Assembly (NCBI GenBank): GCA_021817255.1
Contig: JAKAVO010000011.1
Coordinates: 1-54,057 of the forward strand
Source of the DNA: Thermoplasmata archaeon
GTDB lineage: Archaea; Thermoplasmatota; Thermoplasmata; Thermoplasmatales; Thermoplasmataceae
Direction: 5' to 3'
Length of the DNA: 54,057 bases
This document shows positions 43,682-51,882 of this stretch, piece by piece. The notes beneath the pieces were generated by a model. It saw only the letters and a list, made by a program, of their open reading frames with translations, searched no databases and was not told the origin of the DNA. The translations under genes were made by a program, and so were the position numbers. Position 1 is the first letter of the stretch, and each line of letters begins with the position of its first letter.

Positions 43682-44188
43682 TCAAAACCAATTATGAGCA
43701 ACTATTATTTTACTGAATTATTCAATCGCCCAGAATCAAGCGTGAATCCGGGGGCTGCTGTCTCTATATCAGGGCTGCAATGAATGTAACGCCTGTCCCT
43801 AAGAGTATAATCACGACAAGGATTGTTACTATTTGCTTTGCATTAGGCAATTTCATAAGTTCACAATGCGATTATGATTATAAGGGTTGCAGTTCCAATA
43901 GTTGGAATAATTCAATGCGAATTCAACAATTTTCGATATCTTTCTGTTCAATGAATAAGAATTAACACTCAACTATTTTATTAGTGGAGGGAAGGAATGG
44001 TTTCTCATTCATTTTTAAGCCTATTAACGGACTATCCATGCTGTATTTATGCATCCTTCGAAACCACCATAATTGCGTTGCAAAAGACTCCAATTTGAAG
44101 GGTTAGAATGAATCAGGTCATTCAAATTGAACGAAGAAGACAATAAACAAGAAACCAAGGATAATAAATGAGGTTATAATCCAAAAAG
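43682..44188. other. Long intergenic region with at most one micro-ORF
   Basis: About 500 bases between the O-methyltransferase and the 2H phosphoesterase. Apart from a 30-codon minus-strand membrane ORF at 43764-43856 I see no gene, tRNA-like cloverleaf or clear repeat. An untranslated RNA cannot be excluded. Confidence 0.4.
43764..43856 (-). CDS. Possible 30-residue single-span membrane peptide
   Basis: ATG to TAG, encoding MKLPNAKQ followed by a strongly hydrophobic stretch IVTILVVIILLLGTG-like to the end (…VTFIAALI). The positively charged N-terminus before one membrane span is typical of real micro-proteins. No ribosome site is obvious, and an in-frame-shifted hydrophobic stretch just upstream also lacks a start. 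Function unknown. Confidence 0.4.
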   Translation of the reverse strand: MKLPNAKQIVTILVVIILLGTGVTFIAALI

Positions 44189-44701
44189 ATGAGATCGTTT
44201 ATTGCGTCTCCTGTGGAGAATGAATCCGATTTCTCAACTTTATTGGAAAGCCTATCTGCATTTCCAGAGATTAATCCCGTTCCATTGAATAATTTGCATT
44301 TGACCTTTCTCTTTCTTGCTGATATCAATGATAAGCAAAGAGATGAAGCAATTGAACTGCTGAAAGAAATCAATTATAGAAAAATTAGGAGCAGAATTCT
44401 TTCTGTGGACATCTTCCCCGAAAAGTCAAGGCCACACGTAGTCGTTCTGAAAATTGACAATAAGGATATAATGGAGTTAAACAACATGATCCAGAATTCT
44501 TTTTCAACCAGGTTTAATCCAAATTTGCGTTTCCTGGCACATGTGACAGTAGGCAGATTTAGAAAACACGCAATTCCTGTGGATCTGGAATCAATCAAAA
44601 TTGATGCAACTTACATTGAATTCAATCGAGTTTGCCTTTATAAAAGTACATTGGCGGTTTCTGGCTCAGTTTATGAAAAATTATACTGCAGACACCTATG
44701 A
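44189..44701 (+). CDS. thpR: RNA 2',3'-cyclic phosphodiesterase (2H family)
   Basis: 170 residues of the LigT/ThpR 2H phosphoesterase fold. The two catalytic tetrapeptides are H37-L-T39 (LHLTFLFL) and H118-V-T120 (AHVTVGRF). The start MRSFIA and the KSRPHVVVL strand are typical. It hydrolyses 2',3'-cyclic phosphate RNA ends and can act as a 2'-5' RNA ligase in vitro. Cytoplasmic. Own transcription unit. Confidence 0.88.
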   Translation: MRSFIASPVENESDFSTLLESLSAFPEINPVPLNNLHLTFLFLADINDKQRDEAIELLKEINYRKIRSRILSVDIFPEKSRPHVVVLKIDNKDIMELNNMIQNSFSTRFNPNLRFLAHVTVGRFRKHAIPVDLESIKIDATYIEFNRVCLYKSTLAVSGSVYEKLYCRHL

Positions 44702-44766
44702 AAGGTGGATCCTGTTTTTTGAATTTTGCCAAAGCATCGATCAAACTTCGCTTAGCTATTCCATTT

Positions 44767-45087
44767 TCATTTTTCCAGATTGGCTCCTTCTTCCATTAGC
44801 ATTTTGCGCTTTCCATCTTTACCGCCCTTGCCGGAATAATTGCCAATTTGGCCATCCTTTCTTACCACCCTGTGGCATGGGATTTCCGGGGCAAAGGGAT
44901 TCTTTCTCACCACGCTTCCAACTGCCCTGTATGCATTCTTATGCCCAATAGCACTGGCTATCTGTGAGTAAGTCCTTGTCTCTCCCTTAGGAATTCCATA
45001 AACTTCAAGCAACACCTGGATTTCAAAGTTTGAGAACTTGAGATCCATTAGTTTTTTCCTTATTTCATCAGCACTCCCATTCTGCAT
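44767..45087 (-). CDS. O6-alkylguanine-DNA alkyltransferase (C-terminal domain only)
   Basis: 106 residues, covering just the C-terminal catalytic domain: IPKGETRTYSQIASAIG, RAVGSVVRKNP, the PCHRVV motif with acceptor C71, and GNYSGKGGKDGKR. The usual N-terminal domain is missing, so it could be a minimal Ogt or an alkyltransferase-like protein, but the cysteine is intact. Repairs O6-methylguanine by suicide transfer. Confidence 0.87.
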   Translation of the reverse strand: MQNGSADEIRKKLMDLKFSNFEIQVLLEVYGIPKGETRTYSQIASAIGHKNAYRAVGSVVRKNPFAPEIPCHRVVRKDGQIGNYSGKGGKDGKRKMLMEEGANLEK

Positions 45088-45187
45088 AAGGCAATATGGG
45101 TGTGGTGCTAAAAGACTTATCTATCAAGCCATTTAAAGTTTCATCTCTATATGTGGCCCCTTTTTTATTCATGCGTAAGGCGGCAAG

Positions 45188-45197
45188 AATATTTAAG
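45188..45197 (+). promoter_or_regulatory. TATA box of the carotenoid-gene locus
   Basis: AATATTTAAG is centred 26 bases before the GTG at 45218, supporting that start. Confidence 0.45.
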
Positions 45198-45217
45198 GCT
45201 GAAATAAATGCCACGCT

Positions 45218-45499
45218 GTGAATAGAAAAGATTATGCATGGGTTATCTCATTCGTATACATTGCATATCTTTTCATTGGCCAAGTGCCTTTCCTGAAAGG
45301 AAGTGAATATTTCAACCCACTGTCAGTTTCACTTCTGCTCATAGTAGCTTATGCGGTATCGAGTATTCTTCTGATGGGCTCTAAAAAATCTGCATATTTT
45401 TTCATTATTGCAGCTGTTATCGGATATCTGTTTGAGCTGATGAGCCTGAACACAGGAATGCCATTTGGGAGATACACTTATACCAATGAGCTGGAGTGA
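45218..45499 (+). CDS. CruF-like carotenoid biosynthesis protein, N-terminal part
   Basis: 93 residues with three membrane helices, ending in the family's conserved ELMSLNTGMPFGRYTYTNEL segment (DUF422/CruF, bisanhydrobacterioruberin hydratase type). Full family members are about 240-280 residues in one chain. Here a TGA follows and the rest continues in another frame from 45496. Either a single-base deletion broke the gene, or two polypeptides are made by GTGA-coupled translation. Confidence 0.7.
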   Translation: MNRKDYAWVISFVYIAYLFIGQVPFLKGSEYFNPLSVSLLLIVAYAVSSILLMGSKKSAYFFIIAAVIGYLFELMSLNTGMPFGRYTYTNELE

Positions 45500-45951
45500 A
45501 AATTGGCCAACTGCCTATCTTCATCCCATTGCTTTGGGCTTCCATTGGCTTCTATTCATACAGGGCGGGTGGAAAATACCTTATGCCATTTTTAATGGTC
45601 GCGCTTGACCTGTCATTTGACCCAAGATATTCAGGCCATTTATGGATCTGGATCTCAAAGACACAATATTTTGGGGACCCATGGTTAAACTTTCTTGGAT
45701 GGTTTATAACTTCGGCTGTAATCATCGCAATCTTTTCTGCAGTTTCAGAAAAATCAATCTCTTTCGATATCAGGGCAGTAATATTTTACACTTTGTTTGG
45801 ACTGGATAATTGTATTTCAGATATTTATGCCAAACTCTTCATTCCGGCGTTTGTCTCTTTTTCAATATTTCTGATTCTGGCTGTTTTCCTTTCCAAAGGA
45901 GCCGGGCAAAATTCCAGGCTTTACTCATCGGCAAATTCTAATCAGCCTTAA
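45496..45951 (+). CDS. CruF-like carotenoid biosynthesis protein, C-terminal part
   Basis: 151 residues with about four membrane helices. It carries the remaining family signatures: LPIFIPLLWASIGF, ALDLSFDPRYSGHLWIW and YFGDPWLNFLGWF. The GTG start overlaps the first half's stop by four bases, and the two halves join with no missing residues (NELE then VKIGQ) if one G is added. Enzymes of this family act on C50/C40 carotenoid precursors in the membrane. Confidence 0.7.
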   Translation: MKIGQLPIFIPLLWASIGFYSYRAGGKYLMPFLMVALDLSFDPRYSGHLWIWISKTQYFGDPWLNFLGWFITSAVIIAIFSAVSEKSISFDIRAVIFYTLFGLDNCISDIYAKLFIPAFVSFSIFLILAVFLSKGAGQNSRLYSSANSNQP

Positions 45952-46016
45952 TCCAATAAGCATAACTTTGCCAAATTCCTTTAATACTTTCTATAAATGA
46001 CATAAATAGAGTTTCA

Positions 46017-47120
46017 ATGGATATAGAAAGAGTTAAAGCCGTTGGAGAACAGATAAAGTCTGTGCTCCTTGGCAATGGCACTTATGAGGAATTAGTTTAT
46101 CCTGAGCCGGTTTTAGAGGATGGCAGGATTTCGTATGGAGCCAGCTACCCAATTAAAGCATTTGAAAAATTTCTCGGGTACTATGACAGTGGGAATAAAA
46201 TTGCATATAATCCATCTATCTCCTTCAACACTGACTTTTCATTCTGCCTATCTTCGTGCCAGTACATGAAATCAGGCAATTCTGACACAGTGGTGCTTGA
46301 TGGCATTGTGAACGACAATTACCAGAAAAAAGCAAAGGAAGCACTATCTGGATTCAAGAGAAAATTCAAATTTGCAGGCTCATTTAATTTTTACATGAAA
46401 AGGTATAAAAAATACGGGAATGCAAAAGGGATGAGTGAATCTTCTGCTGTGGCATCAGCCGCATCCCGATCCTTGATAACCAATGCCTTCAACGAGAAGG
46501 CGGAAATTATGGATCATCTAACTTCCAGATTTGCAAGGCTTATTTCAGGTTCTGGAACAAGGGCAAGCATTAATGGCCTTTCAATATGGCTTTCATATCC
46601 TGGCATAGATCCAGACCAGTCCTTTGCAGTAAAGGTGAAGGAAAATCCACGGGAACTGTATTATGGCATTTTCCCAAAACAGAATTCCATAAGGACAGAT
46701 CAGGCACATAAGGCTGTGAAGGAATCCATTTTCTATGACTCCTGGATTTACAATAAAATTGATTCATCCAGGATCGCGGCTGATAACAACTTTGATACCC
46801 AATACCTGATAAAACGCGGACAGGAAGATTCTCTCAACCTGCATTCAGTTCTCCTTTCTTCTGGATTGCTTGCACAGACTGGGGAAAGCATGGAGCTGTT
46901 AAGGAAGATCACCGGGTTTCAATCCAGAAATGAAGGGGTTTACTTTAATTCTGACACCGGCCCATCAATCATGATTTCATCGCTCGACAGAAAGCTGCTC
47001 CAGGAATGCAGGAATTTTGTTAACGAAGATTTTCTTGAGGGTGGAATGAAGTATGATAGCCACCTTTCAAAGATGAAGGAATTTCAAGCTGAAGCTAACG
47101 AATATTTTAAATCAATTTAG
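46017..47120 (+). CDS. Mevalonate-pathway decarboxylase (GHMP fold; bisphospho- or diphosphomevalonate type)
   Basis: 367 residues of the mevalonate diphosphate decarboxylase family. Key positions look kept: K47 (SYPIKAF), the phosphate loop GMSESSAVASAA (138-149), R182 (SGSGTRAS) and D313 (NSDTGPS). In Thermoplasma, relatives of this family split into a mevalonate 3-kinase, which lacks the decarboxylase Asp, and a mevalonate-3,5-bisphosphate decarboxylase, which keeps it. The retained Asp and Arg favour the decarboxylase, giving isopentenyl phosphate. This feeds archaeal lipids and carotenoids; a carotenoid gene lies just upstream. Confidence 0.75.
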   Translation: MDIERVKAVGEQIKSVLLGNGTYEELVYPEPVLEDGRISYGASYPIKAFEKFLGYYDSGNKIAYNPSISFNTDFSFCLSSCQYMKSGNSDTVVLDGIVNDNYQKKAKEALSGFKRKFKFAGSFNFYMKRYKKYGNAKGMSESSAVASAASRSLITNAFNEKAEIMDHLTSRFARLISGSGTRASINGLSIWLSYPGIDPDQSFAVKVKENPRELYYGIFPKQNSIRTDQAHKAVKESIFYDSWIYNKIDSSRIAADNNFDTQYLIKRGQEDSLNLHSVLLSSGLLAQTGESMELLRKITGFQSRNEGVYFNSDTGPSIMISSLDRKLLQECRNFVNEDFLEGGMKYDSHLSKMKEFQAEANEYFKSI

Positions 47121-47196
47121 GTATTGGCAACATTTGAATTTATTCATTCAGTAAATAAGAGAGGTTAGCTGCAGAATAAACATGAAAGTCAGGCGG

Positions 47197-47916
47197 TCAA
47201 ATCACAATCGCTTCAACTACGTATTTTCTGGGATTCATTCTCAATTCCCTTCCCGTTTTATAGAAGACTAATGCCATTATAACGGGCCCAATCACTGAGG
47301 GGATAGTAAATATGTTATATGGAAACACACCAAGGGATTCGATCGACAGAGTGGCCGAAGAAAGATTAGAGACTGAATACAGTTCAGCTGAGACATACCC
47401 TATGCTGCCGGCAAAACCAGTGATTGTGAATATAACAGAAGCTATGATTGATACAGCGAGCAGAAACCTGTCTTTCTTCTTATTATAGATGTCGTTTAGC
47501 AGAAAATAGGCTATATACGAGAATGATGACAGAATCATCACTATATATAATGATGTTACAATAGTCCTAGAAATTGTGGCCTGTTCAGAAGCCAGGCTGT
47601 GGTGGGAATTAACCAAGCCAGCCACTTGGCTTGCGATGTATGCCACGAGGACAAGAGTTGTAAAAATTGTAATAATGATGAATATAGCCATGCCATAGTT
47701 TATTTGTTGCCTGAGCTTAAAGAGAAGAGACTTTCTCATCCAGAATATAATAAGAAATCCAGCAATACCCACAACAAAACTAAGATAAGCCAGATCTGCG
47801 ATTCTTGTAAGGTCTGTAATAACTCCAATTATGAAAGTTAATGCAAATAAGTAATAGGCAATCCCAATAACCTCAACATCTCCCAGATACTTCCTCAGGT
47901 ATTTGCTTCCGTCCAT
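47197..47916 (-). CDS. Six-helix membrane protein, unknown function
   Basis: 239 residues with six predicted membrane spans, roughly 17-37, 42-60, 74-98, 116-140, 152-175 and 203-223, and short basic loops (RKSLLFKLR, NKKKDRF) marking cytoplasmic sides. No recognised family or ligand motif. It is transcribed alone, convergent with the decarboxylase gene. Confidence 0.6.
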   Translation of the reverse strand: MDGSKYLRKYLGDVEVIGIAYYLFALTFIIGVITDLTRIADLAYLSFVVGIAGFLIIFWMRKSLLFKLRQQINYGMAIFIIITIFTTLVLVAYIASQVAGLVNSHHSLASEQATISRTIVTSLYIVMILSSFSYIAYFLLNDIYNKKKDRFLLAVSIIASVIFTITGFAGSIGYVSAELYSVSNLSSATLSIESLGVFPYNIFTIPSVIGPVIMALVFYKTGRELRMNPRKYVVEAIVI

Positions 47917-48065
47917 GAAACTAAAACAGTAGGCGTAATATATAATTTATTATACTCTATAAATGAACTATCCCCAGATATAAAATTTTAATTTCTATGT
48001 GTTTGGATTCGCATAAAGATTTAACCTCTGATTAGGGTATACTTAACTGCAAGGCGAGGAAGTGG

Positions 48066-48710
48066 ATGAAAATCAAATATAATCAGATGGCAAAGGAAAA
48101 TTGGGATTTAAGCTATGTCTCAATAGATGCGAAAATATATTCGCCATCACCAGAACTGTTGGGGGAATTAAGAAAGAATAAATTGCAGGGACTCATGTTT
48201 GGGCTCTTCTTTACGCTTCTCAGTATTGCAATTTCCATTTTAACATCAAATATTTTTTACTTTTTCCTTGCCTTAATGCTGTTCATGGCAAGTATCCTGT
48301 CAGTATCTCTCAGCTACATCCAATCTGAACTGAAATTTAACAGCCTCTTTATTATGAACAGGGAAGGAATAGGAATGGCTAAGAGAAACAGGGTTGTCTT
48401 TTTTCATTCTTATGGCCAGATAAGCCATAGCCTCATAGTTCATTCAATTAAAGGGAACCTCGATTATTATTCCATATTCTTTGTCCCGATTGGATTACAA
48501 AAAGCCAGTAAGCGAAAAGAGGCAACTACCAACTGGGATCGGATTAAAGAAAGGTATGAAAGCAGGAATGATGGTTCGGGCAAAAAGATAGGCTTGCGGT
48601 TTCTGAAGAAATACTATACCTTTTCTTATCTTGATATGGAACTTGCAGTGAAAATTGAGAATGAATTCGTAAAATCAAAAGAGAACAATGATAACCCATT
48701 TCATGCCTGA
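48066..48710 (+). CDS. Two-helix membrane protein, unknown function
   Basis: 214 residues. A hydrophilic N-terminal 40 residues leads to two adjacent membrane helices (about 42-62 and 64-88), then a long basic cytoplasmic-type domain. The layout recalls bacterial PH-like membrane proteins (bPH2/DUF304), but no sequence match is certain. Divergent from the preceding membrane protein gene. Confidence 0.55.
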   Translation: MKIKYNQMAKENWDLSYVSIDAKIYSPSPELLGELRKNKLQGLMFGLFFTLLSIAISILTSNIFYFFLALMLFMASILSVSLSYIQSELKFNSLFIMNREGIGMAKRNRVVFFHSYGQISHSLIVHSIKGNLDYYSIFFVPIGLQKASKRKEATTNWDRIKERYESRNDGSGKKIGLRFLKKYYTFSYLDMELAVKIENEFVKSKENNDNPFHA

Positions 48711-48889
48711 CTTCACTGAAAATTATCCTGCAACATGAAATGTAAAATCTACAATCGGCTTTTCCATGGATCACACAGAATAACTGATTCTGCAATTTCG
48801 GAGACAAGCCTCTTAAAGCCCTGGGATTTGTGGCCTCAAATCACAAATAAAAAAACTGGGAAGTGTTTATATTTTTGTAAGTGGGCAGA

Positions 48890-49306
48890 TCATATATCAT
48901 CTACGTTTTTCACAACTATATCAAGTTCGGCACCAATTTTAACGAGTTTGTCATTTTCAGTCAAAAGAATAAGATTGTTCTCCTTGGCGCTCCATAAATA
49001 TGCAACGTCCCTGAAATTAATTTTTTTATAAATCGCAATATTGAGCATTGTTTTAAAATTATTCCACTTTACTCCTGCAATTTCAACACTTTTAAGGATA
49101 TCAATTAGATCTTCTCCCATGGATGAAATTCTGGCCTTTTCATCCTCAGTTTCTTCCATGGAAGATCTATTTGACAATAAATCACCGATTTCAGCATAAC
49201 AGAATTCGAGGATATATGAATTCTCTATTACACTGAGTGCATGGTCGGGCTTGACCATAAATAGTTTGATAAATGATGCCCCGTCCATAATATATTGTTT
49301 TGCCAA
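48890..49306 (-). CDS. PIN-domain toxin, VapC-like
   Basis: 138 residues with a PIN ribonuclease fold. Acidic residues are D8 (YIMDGASFIKL), E39 (CYAEIGDLL), D100 (NFRDVAYL) and D119 (LLTENDKL), matching the metal-binding set. It presumably cleaves RNA when free of its antitoxin. TTG start, supported by AAGGAG in the last codons of the upstream antitoxin gene, which ends 2 bases before. VapC family specificity cannot be told. Confidence 0.78.
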   Translation of the reverse strand: MAKQYIMDGASFIKLFMVKPDHALSVIENSYILEFCYAEIGDLLSNRSSMEETEDEKARISSMGEDLIDILKSVEIAGVKWNNFKTMLNIAIYKKINFRDVAYLWSAKENNLILLTENDKLVKIGAELDIVVKNVDDI

Positions 49307-49308
49307 AT

Positions 49309-49533
49309 TTACAACTCCTTCTTTCCTTTCTTATTAACCATAAGGAAATTGGCTGGGGACTCCCCTTTCAGTTTCTCAGACAATTGTTTAACTTTTTCAA
49401 CCAGTATTTCCCGCTCAATCGAAGAAACCTCATCTTCCAGAGACTTTCTTATTACCTCAGATGCGTTAATGCTATAGCGCTTAACTTGTTCATACAGATG
49501 GTCATCAATGCGTACGCTAATAATCTGAGTCAT
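49309..49533 (-). CDS. VapB-like ribbon-helix-helix antitoxin
   Basis: 74 residues. The start ISVRIDDHLYEQVKRYSINASEVIRKSLE is a ribbon-helix-helix DNA-binding fold; the C-terminal half is a charged helix that would wrap the toxin. The ATG at 49533 lies about 25 bases after a TATA-like TTAAAATA; a longer frame to 49626 is not needed. Partner of the PIN toxin directly downstream. Confidence 0.78.
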   Translation of the reverse strand: MTQIISVRIDDHLYEQVKRYSINASEVIRKSLEDEVSSIEREILVEKVKQLSEKLKGESPANFLMVNKKGKKEL

Positions 49534-49540
49534 CAATATT

Positions 49541-49562
49541 TGTATACATAATACGTATTTTA
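49541..49562 (-). promoter_or_regulatory. Promoter and operator-like palindromes of the toxin-antitoxin pair
   Basis: TGTATACA (49541-49548) and AATACGTATT (49550-49559) are two perfect palindromes side by side, between the TATA-like element and the antitoxin ATG. This position suits autorepression by the RHH antitoxin. Confidence 0.5.
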
Positions 49563-49676
49563 ATATTGTTTTACTGAGATGCCACCCTACAGAAAACGTT
49601 CGCGCATGAAAAGGAATAGCCATCACATTTTCAAAGAATTTTTGTTTTGCCGACTCTTATTTCAGGAAGCATTTTC

Positions 49677-50936
49677 TTAAATGACGGCTAGAACTCCGAA
49701 TACAAGAACAAATAATAAACTGCCCCAATATGCCACTTCACCTTTTCTGGAGGTAAAATGCTGCCCCATTATAGATCTGTTTCTGGCGATCAGTCCCATG
49801 AGTGTTCCCGGCCCAATCAGCACAAAAACGAAGAGGACAAGGAGATAAAGAACACTGTTGATCAGTGAAGATTCTGGCAGGATCAGTGCGATTATGACAG
49901 CTGGAAAACTTTCGGTGATATAAATAATGGGCGATTTTCCTCTTCTAATCCCCAGGGCTTCCATGAATCCCCACGCACTCCCCATAGATATTACAACGAG
50001 TGCAAGAAATGCAGCTCCTACAAGGCCAATTCCAAATAAGTAAGGGGAATAGGCACCGGCTATTGCAGATAAGCCTCCAGCCAGTTGTGGAATTGAAGCG
50101 AAGTTCATACCTGGGTTAACGCCACTCATTACCATTTCTACCACAATCATCAGCATTTCTGTTACTATGGCCCCAATAAGCGTTTCTACCCTCATAAATT
50201 TGATAGCTGTGCTGTAAAGGCTGCCATAGCTGTTTTTGCCGAATTCATCCCTGAGGCTTGCCTGTGGGTATTTTTCCTCCAACTGGGTTATTTTCTCAGC
50301 AGTGGCTGAAGCCTGAAAAAATAGCATAAACGGCATTATTACCGCACCTACGTTCACAGCAAGCATAAACAGGAAATTAGTTGACGGAACAAAATATACC
50401 GGGCTGTATGGCCTGATACCCCTGACTATGAGTGCACCAAGAAAGGCAATTATAAGAAGAGCTGAAATCAGGAGCAGAATCGATTCAGTAAGCCTGTATT
50501 TCCCGTGAATCACCACCAGGATATGAATTAAGTAGAATAATGGGAGAGTAAAGAGTATGGGTATGCCGAAAAGGGAAAGCCCTATTGCTATTCCAAGGTA
50601 TTCAATTATATATGTAATAACATCAGTCAGAACCATCGGCATGGTCGTTAGTATTGCAATTCTATGGCTGTAGTTTCTTCGAATGACCTCTCCAAGGCCC
50701 ATTCTTGTCGCCAGCCCAATCCTGCCGGAAGTTTCCTGCACAGTATAAAGCGGAATTATTAGAAGGAGCATGAACCAAATCATGCCATATTTGAAAATTG
50801 CACCCGTCTCTGCAGCACCAATCGTGCTTCCTGCATCCATGTCTGCAATCATTACCAGCCAGGCAGGCCCAGAGAACCTGAGGAGATATTTAATTTTTTG
50901 AAAGCGCAACTGATCATCACCACTTATACCTGCCAC
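49677..50936 (-). CDS. Divergent Nramp-family metal transporter
   Basis: 419 residues with about 11 membrane helices. The first helix reads FSGPAWLVMIADMDAGSTIGA where Nramp proteins have DPGN; helix 6 reads VGAVIMPFMLFFQ, where Nramps have a MPH motif. Asp and Met are kept, but Asn becomes Ser and His is lost. This suggests an Nramp-related protein with changed ion choice, possibly Mg or another divalent ion. GTG start. A 16-base palindrome lies about 60 bases upstream. Confidence 0.75.
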   Translation of the reverse strand: MAGISGDDQLRFQKIKYLLRFSGPAWLVMIADMDAGSTIGAAETGAIFKYGMIWFMLLLIIPLYTVQETSGRIGLATRMGLGEVIRRNYSHRIAILTTMPMVLTDVITYIIEYLGIAIGLSLFGIPILFTLPLFYLIHILVVIHGKYRLTESILLLISALLIIAFLGALIVRGIRPYSPVYFVPSTNFLFMLAVNVGAVIMPFMLFFQASATAEKITQLEEKYPQASLRDEFGKNSYGSLYSTAIKFMRVETLIGAIVTEMLMIVVEMVMSGVNPGMNFASIPQLAGGLSAIAGAYSPYLFGIGLVGAAFLALVVISMGSAWGFMEALGIRRGKSPIIYITESFPAVIIALILPESSLINSVLYLLVLFVFVLIGPGTLMGLIARNRSIMGQHFTSRKGEVAYWGSLLFVLVFGVLAVI

Positions 50937-50993
50937 TTGCGCTTTTTTTATTTGAAAAAACCGTTTTGATTGACTGGATTATCATTGGATCAC

Positions 50994-51009
50994 GTAAGGA
51001 TATCCTTAC
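50994..51009. promoter_or_regulatory. Perfect 16-base palindrome upstream of the Nramp-like gene
   Basis: GTAAGGATATCCTTAC is a perfect inverted repeat about 60 bases before the GTG at 50936. Its TAAGG/CCTTA arms resemble DtxR/MntR-type metal-regulator boxes, so metal control of the transporter is plausible. Confidence 0.45.
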
Positions 51010-51143
51010 AGTACTATGGAATACTTAATCTTTTTTCAAAATGCCCACATAAGCGCAATATGCCACACAAACATGGGTTCTATATTTCGACCTGGCAGCA
51101 TCAATAAAAAAATACTCTGCCGTGATCTTCCAGATTGCTTGCT

Positions 51144-51881
51144 TCACTTCCATTCAGTCAGTATCTTTTCCCTTCCGAAGGTTTCACGGCTGATGAAAAA
51201 CATAATAACTGCGATAATTGCCAATGCCAGTGAGATATAAAGCACATTATTTGTCTCGTAAAGCTTCACTATTCCTATCTCTCCCATTACGTACAGTATT
51301 ATGAAAGGAATAAGAGTCACGCCGCCACCTTGGTATGCGCTTATCACATTGTTTACCTTGGAAGATACAAACACACTCAATGTGATCGCATAAGTGGAGG
51401 CAGCAGGAACAGCTACCAGAAGAAGAATTGTAAAGCTATTATTTGGAAAGAAATAATACTTAAAGTCATTATAGGTCAGCAAATCAATGAGGATCATGAA
51501 TATTGCAGCCCCAACATACACTGCTGCCAAGGACGGAATCCAGGCACCAAGATATTTTCCCATGAGAATCTCCCCATCTTTCGTCGGAGTAGAAAGGAGT
51601 GGCTCAATGCTCTTTTCCATTTTTTCACCAATGATGCCATAAGAAGAAATGTAAAGAGGAATAAACGCTGAGAGAATAATGAAAAAGAAGCCAAAAGCAC
51701 TTATAAGGTCAGAGTCAGTTGAAGCTATAAAGCCCTTCCTCGCGATGAGAACCTCGGTGATTGAAGGAAGGCCTACACCTATGATCAGAGGAAAACCGAT
51801 GAGCATTGCCAACAGGATTTTCCTCTTCTTTATTATTTTCAGATCTTTTCTGGCTATAGCCCACGACTTCAAAAGATCCAT
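51144..51881 (-). CDS. ABC-2 type exporter permease
   Basis: 245 residues with six predicted helices. The cytoplasmic loop GEKMEKSIEPLLSTPTKDGEILMGKYLGAW is the hallmark of NatB/ABC-2 permeases. It is encoded one base after the ATPase gene and would need that ATPase, which appears broken in this sequence. The substrate is unknown. Confidence 0.82.
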   Translation of the reverse strand: MDLLKSWAIARKDLKIIKKRKILLAMLIGFPLIIGVGLPSITEVLIARKGFIASTDSDLISAFGFFFIILSAFIPLYISSYGIIGEKMEKSIEPLLSTPTKDGEILMGKYLGAWIPSLAAVYVGAAIFMILIDLLTYNDFKYYFFPNNSFTILLLVAVPAASTYAITLSVFVSSKVNNVISAYQGGGVTLIPFIILYVMGEIGIVKLYETNNVLYISLALAIIAVIMFFISRETFGREKILTEWK

Positions 51882-51882
51882 G

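Noticed and set aside
43780-43965. A 61-codon plus-strand frame in the 43.7-44.2 kb gap
   Set aside because: Cys/Ser/Asn-rich with no fold; the opposite strand holds a better membrane micro-ORF.
43682-44188. tRNA or structured RNA in the long gap
   Set aside because: I found no cloverleaf, no T-arm consensus and no strong hairpin by eye; a covariance-model scan would settle it.
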